A stretch of DNA of 47,289 nt. Origin: JAJYTI01 sp035302145 (GTDB lineage: Bacteria; Bacteroidota; Bacteroidia; Flavobacteriales; Flavobacteriaceae). Under the pieces are notes generated by a model that saw only the letters and a program-made list of their open reading frames with translations, searched no databases and had not been told where the DNA came from. Within the stretch, counting starts at the first letter, position 1; every line of letters begins with the position of its first letter. The translations under genes were made by a program, and so were the position numbers. Of this stretch, positions 33,718 through 42,752 are shown one piece after another. Where the stretch lies: positions 1 to 47,289 of the forward strand of contig DATGSX010000062.1 of assembly GCA_035302145.1 (NCBI GenBank). Direction: 5' to 3'.

Positions 33718-35040
33718 TTAAAACAACTCTCTAACTAGTTTTGGCATATACGCTCCTAAGCTCACTCCACGAGCAATTACATAAATAATAAAAGAGATCC
33801 ATAGGCCTATATTGCCGTAATATTGCGTTAAGATAGTTCCTGCACCAATTAACACCAATAAAGAAATTATAGACGTATTTCTCATTTCTTTGCTTCGCGT
33901 AGCTCCTATAAATACTCCATCTAATTGAAATGCCACAAAAGACACAATTATATAAATACCTGCATATACAGAATGTTGCTCTGCTATAGCTTGTACTTGG
34001 GCGTCTTTAGTAATAAAACTAATAACTAAAGGTGCAAATAGCATAATACCGCTACCAAGTAGTATCGCGGTTACTCCAGCAATTTGCGTAGAATCTTTTA
34101 TTTGTGTTATAAATCCCTGTTTATCTTTTGCCCCAATAGCCTTACCAGATAGCATTTCCGATACATGGGCGAAACCATCTAAAAAGAAAGCCGACATGGA
34201 AACAAATTGCAGTAATACATGATTTGCTGCAAGTGTCGTGTCGCCAAATATAGCCCCCTGATTGGCAAACCAAGCAAACCCACTAAGTAACGCAAAAGTA
34301 CGAATCATGATATCGGCATTTACTTTAAAAATAGCGACAATCTTGGCACGATTTACTATCCTATTCCAAAGCTCTTTTAATCGTTGCCATGGCTGCTGCA
34401 GATTTAAGTTTTTAGTTAATAAATACCAGGCAAAAAACAGGGTAATCCATTCTGCTATAAGCGTACCCAAAGCAATGCCTTTTATTCCCATGTCTAAACC
34501 CACTACAAAAAGTATGTTCAGCAAAATGTTCAATCCGTTTAGTGCTAATTGCACCCAAAGTAACTGTTTAGTCCATCCTAATCCGATTAAAGCCCCAAGA
34601 AGTGCATAGGTAATCAAAGTAGCTGGTGCCCCCCATATACGAATATAAAAATAGTCTTTTACTAGGCCTTTCACCTCTTCACTTGCACTCATTAACCAAA
34701 CTGCAAGGTTACCGATAAATACCTGCAACAAAATAAGCAACACACCTATTCCAAGACCTAAAAGAACCACTCTATACAACACGGCCAACACCTCTTCTCT
34801 ATCGTTAGCGCCATGGGCTTGCGAGATGAACCCTGTTGTACCCATTCTAAGAAAACCGAAACCCCAATACACAAAGCTAAAAACCAAAGTGGCTAAGGCT
34901 ACAGCACCTAGATCGGCTGCTACCCCGGTTTGCCCTATTGCTGTTGTATCTACCAATCCCAATATTGGAGCAGAAGCATTTGCCAATATTATGGGAAATG
35001 CTAAACGTAAAATCTTCTTATGATTTTTTAATCGGTGCAT
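33718..35040 (-). CDS. MATE family efflux transporter (DinF-like)
   Basis: A 12-TM multidrug/toxin extrusion transporter of 440 residues from the ATG at 35040 (MHRLKNHKKILRLAFPIILANASAPILGLVDTTAIGQTG). The frame continues to a TTG at 35061, but a -7 box TATTTTTG at 35059-35066 rules that start out. Gly-rich pairs and the LVDTTAIG motif place it with DinF-like MATE proteins driven by Na+ or H+. Substrate unknown. Confidence 0.88.
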   Translation of the reverse strand: MHRLKNHKKILRLAFPIILANASAPILGLVDTTAIGQTGVAADLGAVALATLVFSFVYWGFGFLRMGTTGFISQAHGANDREEVLAVLYRVVLLGLGIGVLLILLQVFIGNLAVWLMSASEEVKGLVKDYFYIRIWGAPATLITYALLGALIGLGWTKQLLWVQLALNGLNILLNILFVVGLDMGIKGIALGTLIAEWITLFFAWYLLTKNLNLQQPWQRLKELWNRIVNRAKIVAIFKVNADIMIRTFALLSGFAWFANQGAIFGDTTLAANHVLLQFVSMSAFFLDGFAHVSEMLSGKAIGAKDKQGFITQIKDSTQIAGVTAILLGSGIMLFAPLVISFITKDAQVQAIAEQHSVYAGIYIIVSFVAFQLDGVFIGATRSKEMRNTSIISLLVLIGAGTILTQYYGNIGLWISFIIYVIARGVSLGAYMPKLVRELF

Positions 35041-35058
35041 AACAGGAAAATATGTTGG

Positions 35059-35066
35059 CAAAAATA
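35059..35066 (-). promoter_or_regulatory. -7 box of the MATE gene promoter
   Basis: TATTTTTG on the minus strand, 19 bases upstream of the chosen start, exact match to TAnnTTTG; no clear -33 element. Confidence 0.45.
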
Positions 35067-35206
35067 CAGTTATTTAAAAGCATAAAAAAACGAACAGGTA
35101 AAGCAAAGCACAGACAAAAACTCATATAATTCATGATTGATTTTTGAAATATAGAAATCACGAACAGCTCGAAGTCAAAAACCTATGCTCAACCTTTTAT
35201 TTTTGC

Positions 35207-35214
35207 TACTTTTG
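35207..35214 (+). promoter_or_regulatory. -7 box of the first symporter gene
   Basis: TACTTTTG, exact TAnnTTTG, 26 bases before the ATG at 35240. A second match TATTTTTG lies at 35198-35205, so which is used is open. Confidence 0.4.
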
Positions 35215-35239
35215 GGACGATTCAATTTTTAACAGAATT

Positions 35240-36433
35240 ATGAGAGCATTAAGACAGAACCTCTTGGTTAAAGTTATTCTAGCAATAATTCTAGGAGTAG
35301 CTTTAGGCAATGTGCTTCCAAAGTTTATACTACGAGTTATAGCCACCTTTCATGGATTATTTAGTGAACTATTATCATTTATAATTCCACTTATTATTTT
35401 GGGTCTTATTGTTCCTTCTATTGCAAAATTAGGAAACACCGCAGGGAGGTTGTTGTTAGCCACCATTGGAATAGCATATAGCTCTACTCTTATATCTGGA
35501 TTTGGCACTTATTTTCTAAGTATGCAAATTTTTCCGAAAATGCTTGCTAATCAAACAGCTACATTTGCAACATTAGACGATACGATTGGGATAGAGCCTT
35601 ATTTTAGTTTAGACTTTCCACCATTATTTGGTGTTATGTCGGCTCTAATCTTTGCATTTTTATTAGGAATGGCATTATCCAAAATTCCAAATACAACACT
35701 AGAAAAAGTGGCGGTAGATTTCGAGAGTGTAATCGTTTATCTAATAGAGAAACTTATCATTCCACTATTGCCCTATTTTATCTTCAGTATTTTTATCGAT
35801 ATGACCAATTCTGGGCAAGTAGGTAGTATACTTTCTGTATTCTTAAAAATTATAGGAATTATTTTTGCTATGCATGTTGGGTTGCTGCTTTTCCAATATA
35901 TTATTGCAGGCGCGCTTACCAAGCAAAATCCATTTCGATTGCTTTATGGCATGTTACCAGCATATTTTACAGCATTAGGAACCCAATCTTCGGCAGCAAC
36001 CATTCCCGTTACACTTCGTGAAGTGAAGAAATTAAATGTTCAAGAACACATAGCCAACTTTACCATACCCCTTTGTGCTACGATGCACTTAGCAGGTAGT
36101 ATTTTAAAAATTGTAGCATGCGTAATCGCTATTATGTTGATAAACGGTTATGAGATAGAGTTCCTTACTATGGCCGGTTTTATTTTTATGTTAGGTATTG
36201 CCATGGTAGCCGCGCCAGGAGTGCCTGGAGGTGCGATTATGGCAGCCATTGGAATAATAGCTGGCATGTTAGGATTTGGTGCAGAAGACCAAGCTCTAAT
36301 GATTGCCTTATATATTGCTATGGATAGCTTTGGAACTGCTTGTAATGTAACTGGAGATGGCGCATTGACTATTATTATTGATAGGATTTTCCGAAATTCT
36401 AAATCCTATGATTCAGCAAAGACAGAATTATAA
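35240..36433 (+). CDS. dicarboxylate/amino acid:cation symporter, divergent
   Basis: DAACS-family transporter, 397 residues from MRALRQNLLVKVILAIILGVALGN; the open frame extends to 35144 but the extra 32 residues overlap the promoter. The serine-rich hairpin is GTQSSAATIPVTLREV (about 250). The usual NMDGT motif of the seventh helix is replaced by MHLAGS (about 290), nearer to the NMAGA of SstT-like serine carriers, while the eighth-helix motif reads CNVTGDGAL. Substrate is thus uncertain. thiD follows after 26 bases. Confidence 0.85.
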   Translation: MRALRQNLLVKVILAIILGVALGNVLPKFILRVIATFHGLFSELLSFIIPLIILGLIVPSIAKLGNTAGRLLLATIGIAYSSTLISGFGTYFLSMQIFPKMLANQTATFATLDDTIGIEPYFSLDFPPLFGVMSALIFAFLLGMALSKIPNTTLEKVAVDFESVIVYLIEKLIIPLLPYFIFSIFIDMTNSGQVGSILSVFLKIIGIIFAMHVGLLLFQYIIAGALTKQNPFRLLYGMLPAYFTALGTQSSAATIPVTLREVKKLNVQEHIANFTIPLCATMHLAGSILKIVACVIAIMLINGYEIEFLTMAGFIFMLGIAMVAAPGVPGGAIMAAIGIIAGMLGFGAEDQALMIALYIAMDSFGTACNVTGDGALTIIIDRIFRNSKSYDSAKTEL

Positions 36434-36459
36434 TTTATTTTTACTTTCTAAACTTTATA

Positions 36460-37311
36460 ATGAAAGAACTTAATCAACATATAAAGCTCCCAAAACGCGT
36501 TTTAACCATTGCTGGCTCGGCCTCTGGCGGAAGTGCAGGTATTCAAGCAGATTTAAAAACCTTCCATGAAATAGGAGTCTATGGCATGAGTGTCATTACT
36601 GCTATTGTAGGTCGACATCCAGAAACTGGAACAAATGTTCATCCCAACACCATTACCTCTATAGAAGCTCAGTTTGCTACTGTATTGGAACAAACGGGAA
36701 TAGACAGTCTAAAAACTGGAATGTTATTCTCTAAAGAGATTATTCAAGTGGTTGCAGACTTATTAAATGAAGTGAAGCATGCTGCAATTGTAGTAGATCC
36801 AGTAATGGTTGGAAAACATAATTCTATTTTACTTAGAGAAGATGCCATGGATGCGCTTGTAAATAAGATTGTTCCGCAAGCCACTATCATCACCCCTAAT
36901 ATGGAGGAAGCTTCTATTCTTTTAGATAATAGACCAATTAAAACATTAGACGACTGTAAACAAGCTGCAATTGATTTACATCGAGATGGGCAGAAGCAAG
37001 TATTGGTAAAGGGTGGACGCTTAAAAGGACCAGCAATAGATATTTTATATGATGGTAATACGATGTATTGTTTAGAAGCCCCTAGAATTCCTACGCAAAA
37101 TACCAGTGGTGCTGGATGTAGTTATTCTGCAGCTATTGCAGCATACACCGCAAAAGGCTTTTCTATATTCGATGCAGTAAAAGCAGCAAAGCAATTCATC
37201 ACCACAGCCATTGCATATAGTTACTCGTTTACAGATAAACCTGGTCCAGTTAATCAATTAGCTAATAGACATGAGAAAGCTATTTACGAAGTTTCTACGT
37301 ATAAAGATTAA
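36460..37311 (+). CDS. thiD: hydroxymethylpyrimidine/phosphomethylpyrimidine kinase
   Basis: A 283-residue ribokinase-fold kinase of thiamine synthesis. Motifs are VLTIAGSASGGSAGIQADLKTFHEIGVYGMSVITAI (about 14-48), IVVDPVMVGKHN, the LVKGGRLKGPAIDILYDG segment and the anion hole NTSGAGCSYSAAIAAYTA (about 210). The Cys in GAGC is typical of the ThiD/pyridoxal kinase branch found in Firmicutes, so a PdxK activity is a possible alternative. No other thi genes are nearby. Confidence 0.88.
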   Translation: MKELNQHIKLPKRVLTIAGSASGGSAGIQADLKTFHEIGVYGMSVITAIVGRHPETGTNVHPNTITSIEAQFATVLEQTGIDSLKTGMLFSKEIIQVVADLLNEVKHAAIVVDPVMVGKHNSILLREDAMDALVNKIVPQATIITPNMEEASILLDNRPIKTLDDCKQAAIDLHRDGQKQVLVKGGRLKGPAIDILYDGNTMYCLEAPRIPTQNTSGAGCSYSAAIAAYTAKGFSIFDAVKAAKQFITTAIAYSYSFTDKPGPVNQLANRHEKAIYEVSTYKD

Positions 37312-37380
37312 AAGAGTACTTTTAGTTTCATTCTTAAAAACCTAAAAGTCAATACCATAGAGATAAAAAATATAAACCAT

Positions 37381-39822
37381 TTATCTAACATGATCTAGCT
37401 CTCTTTCATCTAAATGAATCAAAGTAGTAGTCTCGGATTTAAGTGAGTTATCTTCTGGAAAAGTTAATTTTATTAAATAGTTTCCAGGAATTATTCGCGT
37501 TGCACTTAAATTAAAAGTATATGCACCAGGTGTAAGCACTTTATCTACTAGATAATCAGTGAAGTTTCCTGATTCGTTTTGCAAAATTAGTTGGGTACGG
37601 GTTTTCTTCCTCACTTGAAACTCGATATTGCTTTGCACCACAAAAGGATTCGGACTGGCCGTTATGTTTTGGGTCGAAAGAACTGTTGTTTCATCCAATT
37701 GTTTTAGTGATTTGCTTTCTTTTGGAAGCTCAAATTGGTATATCCCACCCATGTTATTATAAGCAGCATACGGATGACTATAAAACCCAGGAGCACCTGC
37801 AATTAACTGATTGTTTACTAAGGTAAAGTCATAACCTAAATTCTCTCTACCATCATGCATAGCATCCGGATTATCTTTTATTTCACTCTTTGCAACAAAT
37901 ATATTTTGATTTTCCCAACTAGTATCCCCATGAAACTTAAACTGGTATATAGCACCAGAATAATCCCCTAAATCTGTTGACATATTTGGAGCACTAACCA
38001 GTAACTCTGTGTCATTAAGCAGTACTTTAGCACCGAAATTCTCACCAGCTAGCGGATTAGTGGAATGTAGAACAGTTTTTTGGCTCCAAGACTTACCATC
38101 GTAACCGTATATATATGCTGCACCTGCTTTATCCCCATATTGGTTATTAAGTGGTGCCCCTACTGCTAGTGTACTACCATTTAAAGAAACACTATATCCA
38201 AACATATCTTGAATATGACCATCCGTTGCTTTAAAATGTGCTTCTAATGAAAATCTATCACCATTAATAGTATAAACATATACCGAACCCTGTCTTTCAT
38301 CACCAAATTGTTGATGTTGATCAAAGCGAGAAGTAGACGATACTACAAGCCTATTGTGATCTGCAGATAAAGAATAACCAAAATAAGCATTAGCTACTGT
38401 ATTATCTGGTTTTATTTGACTATGATAGGCATACTTTCCATTTTTCTCTTTAAAAACATACACCGTTCCTGCACTAAACTTTCCATCAACGTAAGCATTC
38501 GGAGCTCCTACAAAAAGATACGGACCTGCTAATGCTAAAGCTTCACCAATTGGGGTTTTATCATTGGTCGGAAGTGAAAGTCTTTGCTTTAAAACCCAAT
38601 TCTTATTTTTATTTAATTCATATAATACAATTATTCCATTACTACTAGGTTTACCATCCCTACCCAAAGTGCTAATTCCTGTAAGTCCCACGGCAATAAT
38701 ATTTCCATGCATAGCTAGGCCAGGTGGTCTATAATCGTAATTACCATAGCCCATTGCAGATCTTGCCCCAGCTAAAAAAATCGGAGAGACACTTGGTCTA
38801 TCTCGGGTAAAATTTTGCTGATTATAACTTTCACTTGGATTGATTTCCTTCACTAGTTTTAGTTTTTCTCCCTCACTTTTATAAATATATAGTTGATTGT
38901 TATAAGAATGAATATTAGGGACTTGTACATATCTTGTTTCTGGATATTTAAAACCAAGGGCAACTAAATACTCATCATTCGAAGCTAAGGCTCTTCCTAA
39001 TAAATCTCTCTTTGCCAGATTTTCTGCTTTTGGTTTCTCTACCTGCCCCACTTCATTAATCTGCTCTATACCAATACGAACACCACTTTGTACTTTTGTT
39101 TTAGGATCTAAACTAAAATTTCTACTGCTTATGTGTTTATTTTGATTCCAATCTTCGTCAACATACAAAACTACATTTTCGGAAAAAGGCAGACTTGCAG
39201 TTTGTGGTTCTATGGTCAACCAATAGCCTTCCTCTGGAAAATATACTTCCAACATATAATGTCTGGTTATATGTCTACCATTGATTACATATGTTCGCAT
39301 GACTCTTGTAGGCACCCCTAAATTACGCAGAATTGCAGCTGGTAAATGCGAATATCCTATGCAGTTTACTACTTTTTGATTTAATGCTTCAACTGCAGAA
39401 TGAATTTCATTAGGAAAACCATAAGACAGATGGTTAACGTTCCAATGCAGCACCCATTTCACCAGTTCATTTAAATCATTAGTATTTGCTTCCTTTTTAA
39501 TTTGCGCAGCAATCTTAGCTATTTTCGGATGTTCACTTTCAATGTGGCTACTAGGACGGATATACTTTTGAAAATCATTGGGTAGGTTTCTAACAGGATA
39601 ATTGGCTTTTGGTATTGATTTAAGCTGCTTAAACGCAACTTTTACTATTACTTCTGTATCGCTTACTCGTTCAACGCTTTGTTTAATACTAGCACTTTCA
39701 TACGGCTGAAAATTATAAACTTTATCCGAATGACGAAACGTATATACCTTTTCACTTAAATTCTGTGCTTGTATAGTAGAAATAAAGAATAATAAGAATA
39801 GTAGTTTAAGATTGGTTTTCAT
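37381..39822 (-). CDS. secreted transglutaminase-like / FG-GAP propeller protein with T9SS tail
   Basis: An 813-residue exported protein (signal about 1-19, ending IQAQ). A transglutaminase-like papain-fold domain (about 85-225) has the catalytic Cys in KVVNCIGYSHLPA (about 153) and His in RHYMLEVYFPEEGYWLTIEP (about 187), with Glu where Asp is usual. Next come about seven FG-GAP/Kelch-like repeats (about 290-715; e.g. FGYSVSLNGSTLAVGAPLNN, GEALALAGPYLFVGAPNAY), forming a beta-propeller. The end, ASPNPF...GAYTFNLSATRIIPGNYLIKL (about 735-800), is a type-A T9SS sorting domain. Probably a surface or secreted enzyme/adhesin. Function unknown. Confidence 0.8.
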   Translation of the reverse strand: MKTNLKLLFLLFFISTIQAQNLSEKVYTFRHSDKVYNFQPYESASIKQSVERVSDTEVIVKVAFKQLKSIPKANYPVRNLPNDFQKYIRPSSHIESEHPKIAKIAAQIKKEANTNDLNELVKWVLHWNVNHLSYGFPNEIHSAVEALNQKVVNCIGYSHLPAAILRNLGVPTRVMRTYVINGRHITRHYMLEVYFPEEGYWLTIEPQTASLPFSENVVLYVDEDWNQNKHISSRNFSLDPKTKVQSGVRIGIEQINEVGQVEKPKAENLAKRDLLGRALASNDEYLVALGFKYPETRYVQVPNIHSYNNQLYIYKSEGEKLKLVKEINPSESYNQQNFTRDRPSVSPIFLAGARSAMGYGNYDYRPPGLAMHGNIIAVGLTGISTLGRDGKPSSNGIIVLYELNKNKNWVLKQRLSLPTNDKTPIGEALALAGPYLFVGAPNAYVDGKFSAGTVYVFKEKNGKYAYHSQIKPDNTVANAYFGYSLSADHNRLVVSSTSRFDQHQQFGDERQGSVYVYTINGDRFSLEAHFKATDGHIQDMFGYSVSLNGSTLAVGAPLNNQYGDKAGAAYIYGYDGKSWSQKTVLHSTNPLAGENFGAKVLLNDTELLVSAPNMSTDLGDYSGAIYQFKFHGDTSWENQNIFVAKSEIKDNPDAMHDGRENLGYDFTLVNNQLIAGAPGFYSHPYAAYNNMGGIYQFELPKESKSLKQLDETTVLSTQNITASPNPFVVQSNIEFQVRKKTRTQLILQNESGNFTDYLVDKVLTPGAYTFNLSATRIIPGNYLIKLTFPEDNSLKSETTTLIHLDERELDHVR

Positions 39823-40208
39823 TTTAGAAGTTCGTTATGATTAAAATATACTTACAATCAGTTCAGAAGTTCTTATTATATACTACACTTCTTGACTAAT
39901 AACTAATTTATTTAATCAAATTTAACACATTATATGTAAAAAAACAAACCCAACTCTTACTAATTAAACACTTATTGGATCGATTTAATATCAAATAATT
40001 ATACAGTTTCCCTTTACCCAACACTCTCTATGGGCTAGGAACCTGAAAGTTTTTAACTATTCGATAGTTTTAAGAAGTACTATGAATATGCCTAATGGAT
40101 TTAGGGGGTTCAGTTAAGTTTATACTCTTAAAGTAATCCTCAATAAATACAATTAAAGATTAAAAAGTATAATTAATATGGTAAGTATGAAAATACAGCT
40201 ACATTGAA
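39823..40208. other. intergenic stretch, 386 bases
   Basis: AT-rich spacer between two leftward genes. It holds the promoter of the 813-residue protein (39917-39948). The right part, next to the symporter stop, shows no clear terminator, RNA gene or small ORF. Confidence 0.5.
39917..39948 (-). promoter_or_regulatory. promoter of the transglutaminase/propeller gene
   Basis: Minus strand TTTG (39945-39948), 20-base spacer, TAAATTTG (39917-39924): an exact match to the Bacteroidetes -33/-7 pattern. It predicts a leader of about 90 bases. Confidence 0.7.
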
Positions 40209-41489
40209 TTAAATACTTCGACTTGGAGTTTCTAACTGGTTTTCTGTTTTAGCAATTACCATTGCCGCTGTAGCATCACCATTGATATTTATTATAGTTC
40301 TACACATATCCAATGGTCTATCAATAGCAAAGATCAATGCTAATCCAGCTTCTGGAATACCTGCTTGTGATAATACAATTACTAGCATAACCATTCCTGC
40401 ACCTGGTACCGCAGCACTACCAATAGAAGCTAATGTAGCGGTGGCTATAATTCCTAATTGAGCAGTTAAAGATAAGTCCATTCCAAAAGCTTGCGCAATA
40501 AATACTGCAGCAACAGCTTGATATAAACTAGTTCCATCCATATTTATGGTCGCACCAATGGGTAAAACAAAGCTAGAAACCTCTCTTCTAACTCCAAGAT
40601 ACTCTTCTACTCTTTCCATTGTAACTGGAAGAGTTGCCGCACTAGAGCTGGTTGAAAACCCTAATAAATGAGCTGGTGCCATAGCCCTCATAAAATATAT
40701 AGGATTTCTTCTAGTGAATATCCACACCAAGGTAACTTGGAAAACTATAAGCAGTAGCAACCCTAATAAAACATTAAAAGCATACACACCTAAAGCTATA
40801 AACAGATCAGAACTAGGTGCTTCACTAACAAGGCCGGCAAGGAGTGCAAATACGCCCACGGGTGCTGTCATCATTATAATATCTACCATTTTTAGAATCA
40901 CCTCGTTAAATCCATCGAAGAATGATTTTACAGGAGCTGCAACATCTGGTGGTATAAGAATAAGGGCGACTCCAAAAAATATGGAAAAGAATATTACTTG
41001 CAACATGTTACTATTTTCCGAAGCAGCACTAAAAATGTTTTCAGGAACTACATCTTCTAAGGCCTGAAGTGGGCCTGCCTCTCGCTGGCGCTGCGCATCT
41101 TCTTTTTTAGCTTCGGCTTCTCCAGCATAACTTTCTAATAATTCAATTCTAGTTTCTTCCGAAATAGACTTTCCTGGTTTGATGATGTTTACTGTGATAA
41201 GGCCGATGGATACAGCAACAATAGTAGTAAAAATATAAAACCCAATGGTTTTAAAACCCATTTTAGATAGTTTGGAAATATCTTTTAAATCAGAAACTCC
41301 TTTTACTAAAGAGCCTAGGATTAGAGGAACTGCAATAAGCTTTAAGGAATTGATAAAGATGTTTCCAAATGGTTTTATCCAGTTTGCAATAAAAGTAGCT
41401 CCCCAGGTAAAATTATTTAAAACCAATGCTAGGACGACCCCTAAAATCATTCCTAAAACAATTTGCCAATGCAGTGCAAGCTTCCTCAT
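40209..41489 (-). CDS. dicarboxylate/amino acid:cation symporter, canonical
   Basis: A 426-residue DAACS (glutamate/aspartate/C4-dicarboxylate) carrier. The serine-rich hairpin FSTSSSAATLPVTMERV (about 272-288), the Na+-binding ATINMDGTSLYQ (about 311) and NINGDATAAMVIAK (about 400) are all canonical. A charged insertion (AGEAEAKKEDAQRQREAGP, about 125-145) lies in an extramembrane loop. It lies 116 bases after aroC on the same strand. Glutamate or dicarboxylate uptake is the likely role. Confidence 0.92.
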   Translation of the reverse strand: MRKLALHWQIVLGMILGVVLALVLNNFTWGATFIANWIKPFGNIFINSLKLIAVPLILGSLVKGVSDLKDISKLSKMGFKTIGFYIFTTIVAVSIGLITVNIIKPGKSISEETRIELLESYAGEAEAKKEDAQRQREAGPLQALEDVVPENIFSAASENSNMLQVIFFSIFFGVALILIPPDVAAPVKSFFDGFNEVILKMVDIIMMTAPVGVFALLAGLVSEAPSSDLFIALGVYAFNVLLGLLLLIVFQVTLVWIFTRRNPIYFMRAMAPAHLLGFSTSSSAATLPVTMERVEEYLGVRREVSSFVLPIGATINMDGTSLYQAVAAVFIAQAFGMDLSLTAQLGIIATATLASIGSAAVPGAGMVMLVIVLSQAGIPEAGLALIFAIDRPLDMCRTIININGDATAAMVIAKTENQLETPSRSI

Positions 41490-41605
41490 AAACTAAAAAA
41501 ACATTTAAAATTCACATCGTCGACGAAAATAATGGAATTCTATGAAATTATCCTATAATCTACGTCTTATTATTATTGGGTGTAAAACTCTACTAGTAAT
41601 TTGCT

Positions 41606-42670
41606 TTACACTCTATCGGTTCTAGCTTGCAAATAAAAATCAGCTAAAACAATTGCCGCCATTGCTTCTACAATAGGAACTGCCCTAGGCACCACACAAG
41701 GGTCATGACGACCTCGTCCTTGCTCTGTTACTACTACCCCATCTTTATGAAGCAATTCTTGTTTCTGCATTAATGTAGCAACTGGTTTAAAAGCTATATT
41801 AAAGTAAATATCCTCACCATTACTAATCCCACCTTGAATACCTCCACTATAGTTTGTCTCTGTAGTAAAATCCGAACGAAAGGTATCGTTATGTTGGCTC
41901 CCAAGCATTTTTGTTCCTGAAAATCCACTTCCATACTCAAAACCTTTAACCGCATTTATAGATAGCATGGCCATTCCTAATTTTGCATGAAGCTTATCGA
42001 AAACCGGGGCTCCCCAACCAGAAGGCACACCTTGAATAACACAAGAAACAACTCCACCTACCGTATCACCAGATTTTCTGACAGTTCGAATATAGTCTTC
42101 CATTTCTCGAGCTATTTCCATATCAGGGCATCGCACTGGATTGGATTCGGTTAAACTAAAATCTAATTCGTTGTAATTCTTATTCAATTGAATATCTCCA
42201 ACAGATGAAACATAAGCTTTAATAGATATTCCGGATAATAGCTGCTTCGCCATAGCCCCTGCTACTACACGAGCGGCAGTTTCTCTTGCAGATGCTCTTC
42301 CACCGCCACGATAGTCTCTAATTCCATATTTAGCATCATATGTATAGTCGGCATGCGAAGGGCGATACGTATTTTTTAAATGACTGTAATCCTTAGATTT
42401 CGCATTTGTATTGGCAATAGTAAATGAAATAGGTGTGCCCGTGGTAACCCCATTAAAGATTCCTGATAAAAACTCTACTTTATCCTCTTCTTTACGTTGC
42501 GTTACAATAGCCGATTGCCCAGGTTTACGGCGTTGCATTTCGCGTTCTATTTTTTCAAAATCCAACTTTAAACCTGATGGAAAACCATCTATAATACCAC
42601 CGATGGCTACACCATGTGACTCTCCATAGGTAGTTAATCGGAATAAATGACCAAATGTATTTCCTGCCAT
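41606..42670 (-). CDS. aroC: chorismate synthase
   Basis: A 354-residue FMN-dependent enzyme that makes chorismate from EPSP, the last common step to aromatic amino acids. Signatures: FRLTTYGESHGVAIGG (about 7-22), RRKPGQSAIVTQRKE, the DYRGGGRASARETAARVVAGA segment (about 118-138), NAVKGFEYGSGF and GRHDPCVVPRAVPIVEAMAA near the end. Normal length. No other aro genes are adjacent. Confidence 0.96.
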   Translation of the reverse strand: MAGNTFGHLFRLTTYGESHGVAIGGIIDGFPSGLKLDFEKIEREMQRRKPGQSAIVTQRKEEDKVEFLSGIFNGVTTGTPISFTIANTNAKSKDYSHLKNTYRPSHADYTYDAKYGIRDYRGGGRASARETAARVVAGAMAKQLLSGISIKAYVSSVGDIQLNKNYNELDFSLTESNPVRCPDMEIAREMEDYIRTVRKSGDTVGGVVSCVIQGVPSGWGAPVFDKLHAKLGMAMLSINAVKGFEYGSGFSGTKMLGSQHNDTFRSDFTTETNYSGGIQGGISNGEDIYFNIAFKPVATLMQKQELLHKDGVVVTEQGRGRHDPCVVPRAVPIVEAMAAIVLADFYLQARTDRV

Positions 42671-42690
42671 ACCTTCTCACTCTTAAATAT

Positions 42691-42720
42691 GTATAAACTA
42701 CTTTGGAAAATAGTTTATAC
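42691..42720. repeat. 10-bp inverted repeat between the FAD/Fe-S gene and aroC
   Basis: GTATAAACTA and its exact complement TAGTTTATAC flank a 10-base loop. It lies in the 82-base gap upstream of aroC and downstream of the oxidoreductase, with no T-run after it. Possibly an AT-rich terminator, an attenuator or an operator. Confidence 0.4.
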
Positions 42721-42752
42721 CCGTTAAATTTACTTCACAATTTACAAATAAT

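Noticed and set aside
34262..34609. 115-codon plus frame inside the MATE gene
   Set aside because: Antisense shadow; the MATE reading frame has clear membrane segments and family motifs.
40714..41067. 117-codon plus frame inside the symporter
   Set aside because: Antisense shadow of a canonical DAACS gene.
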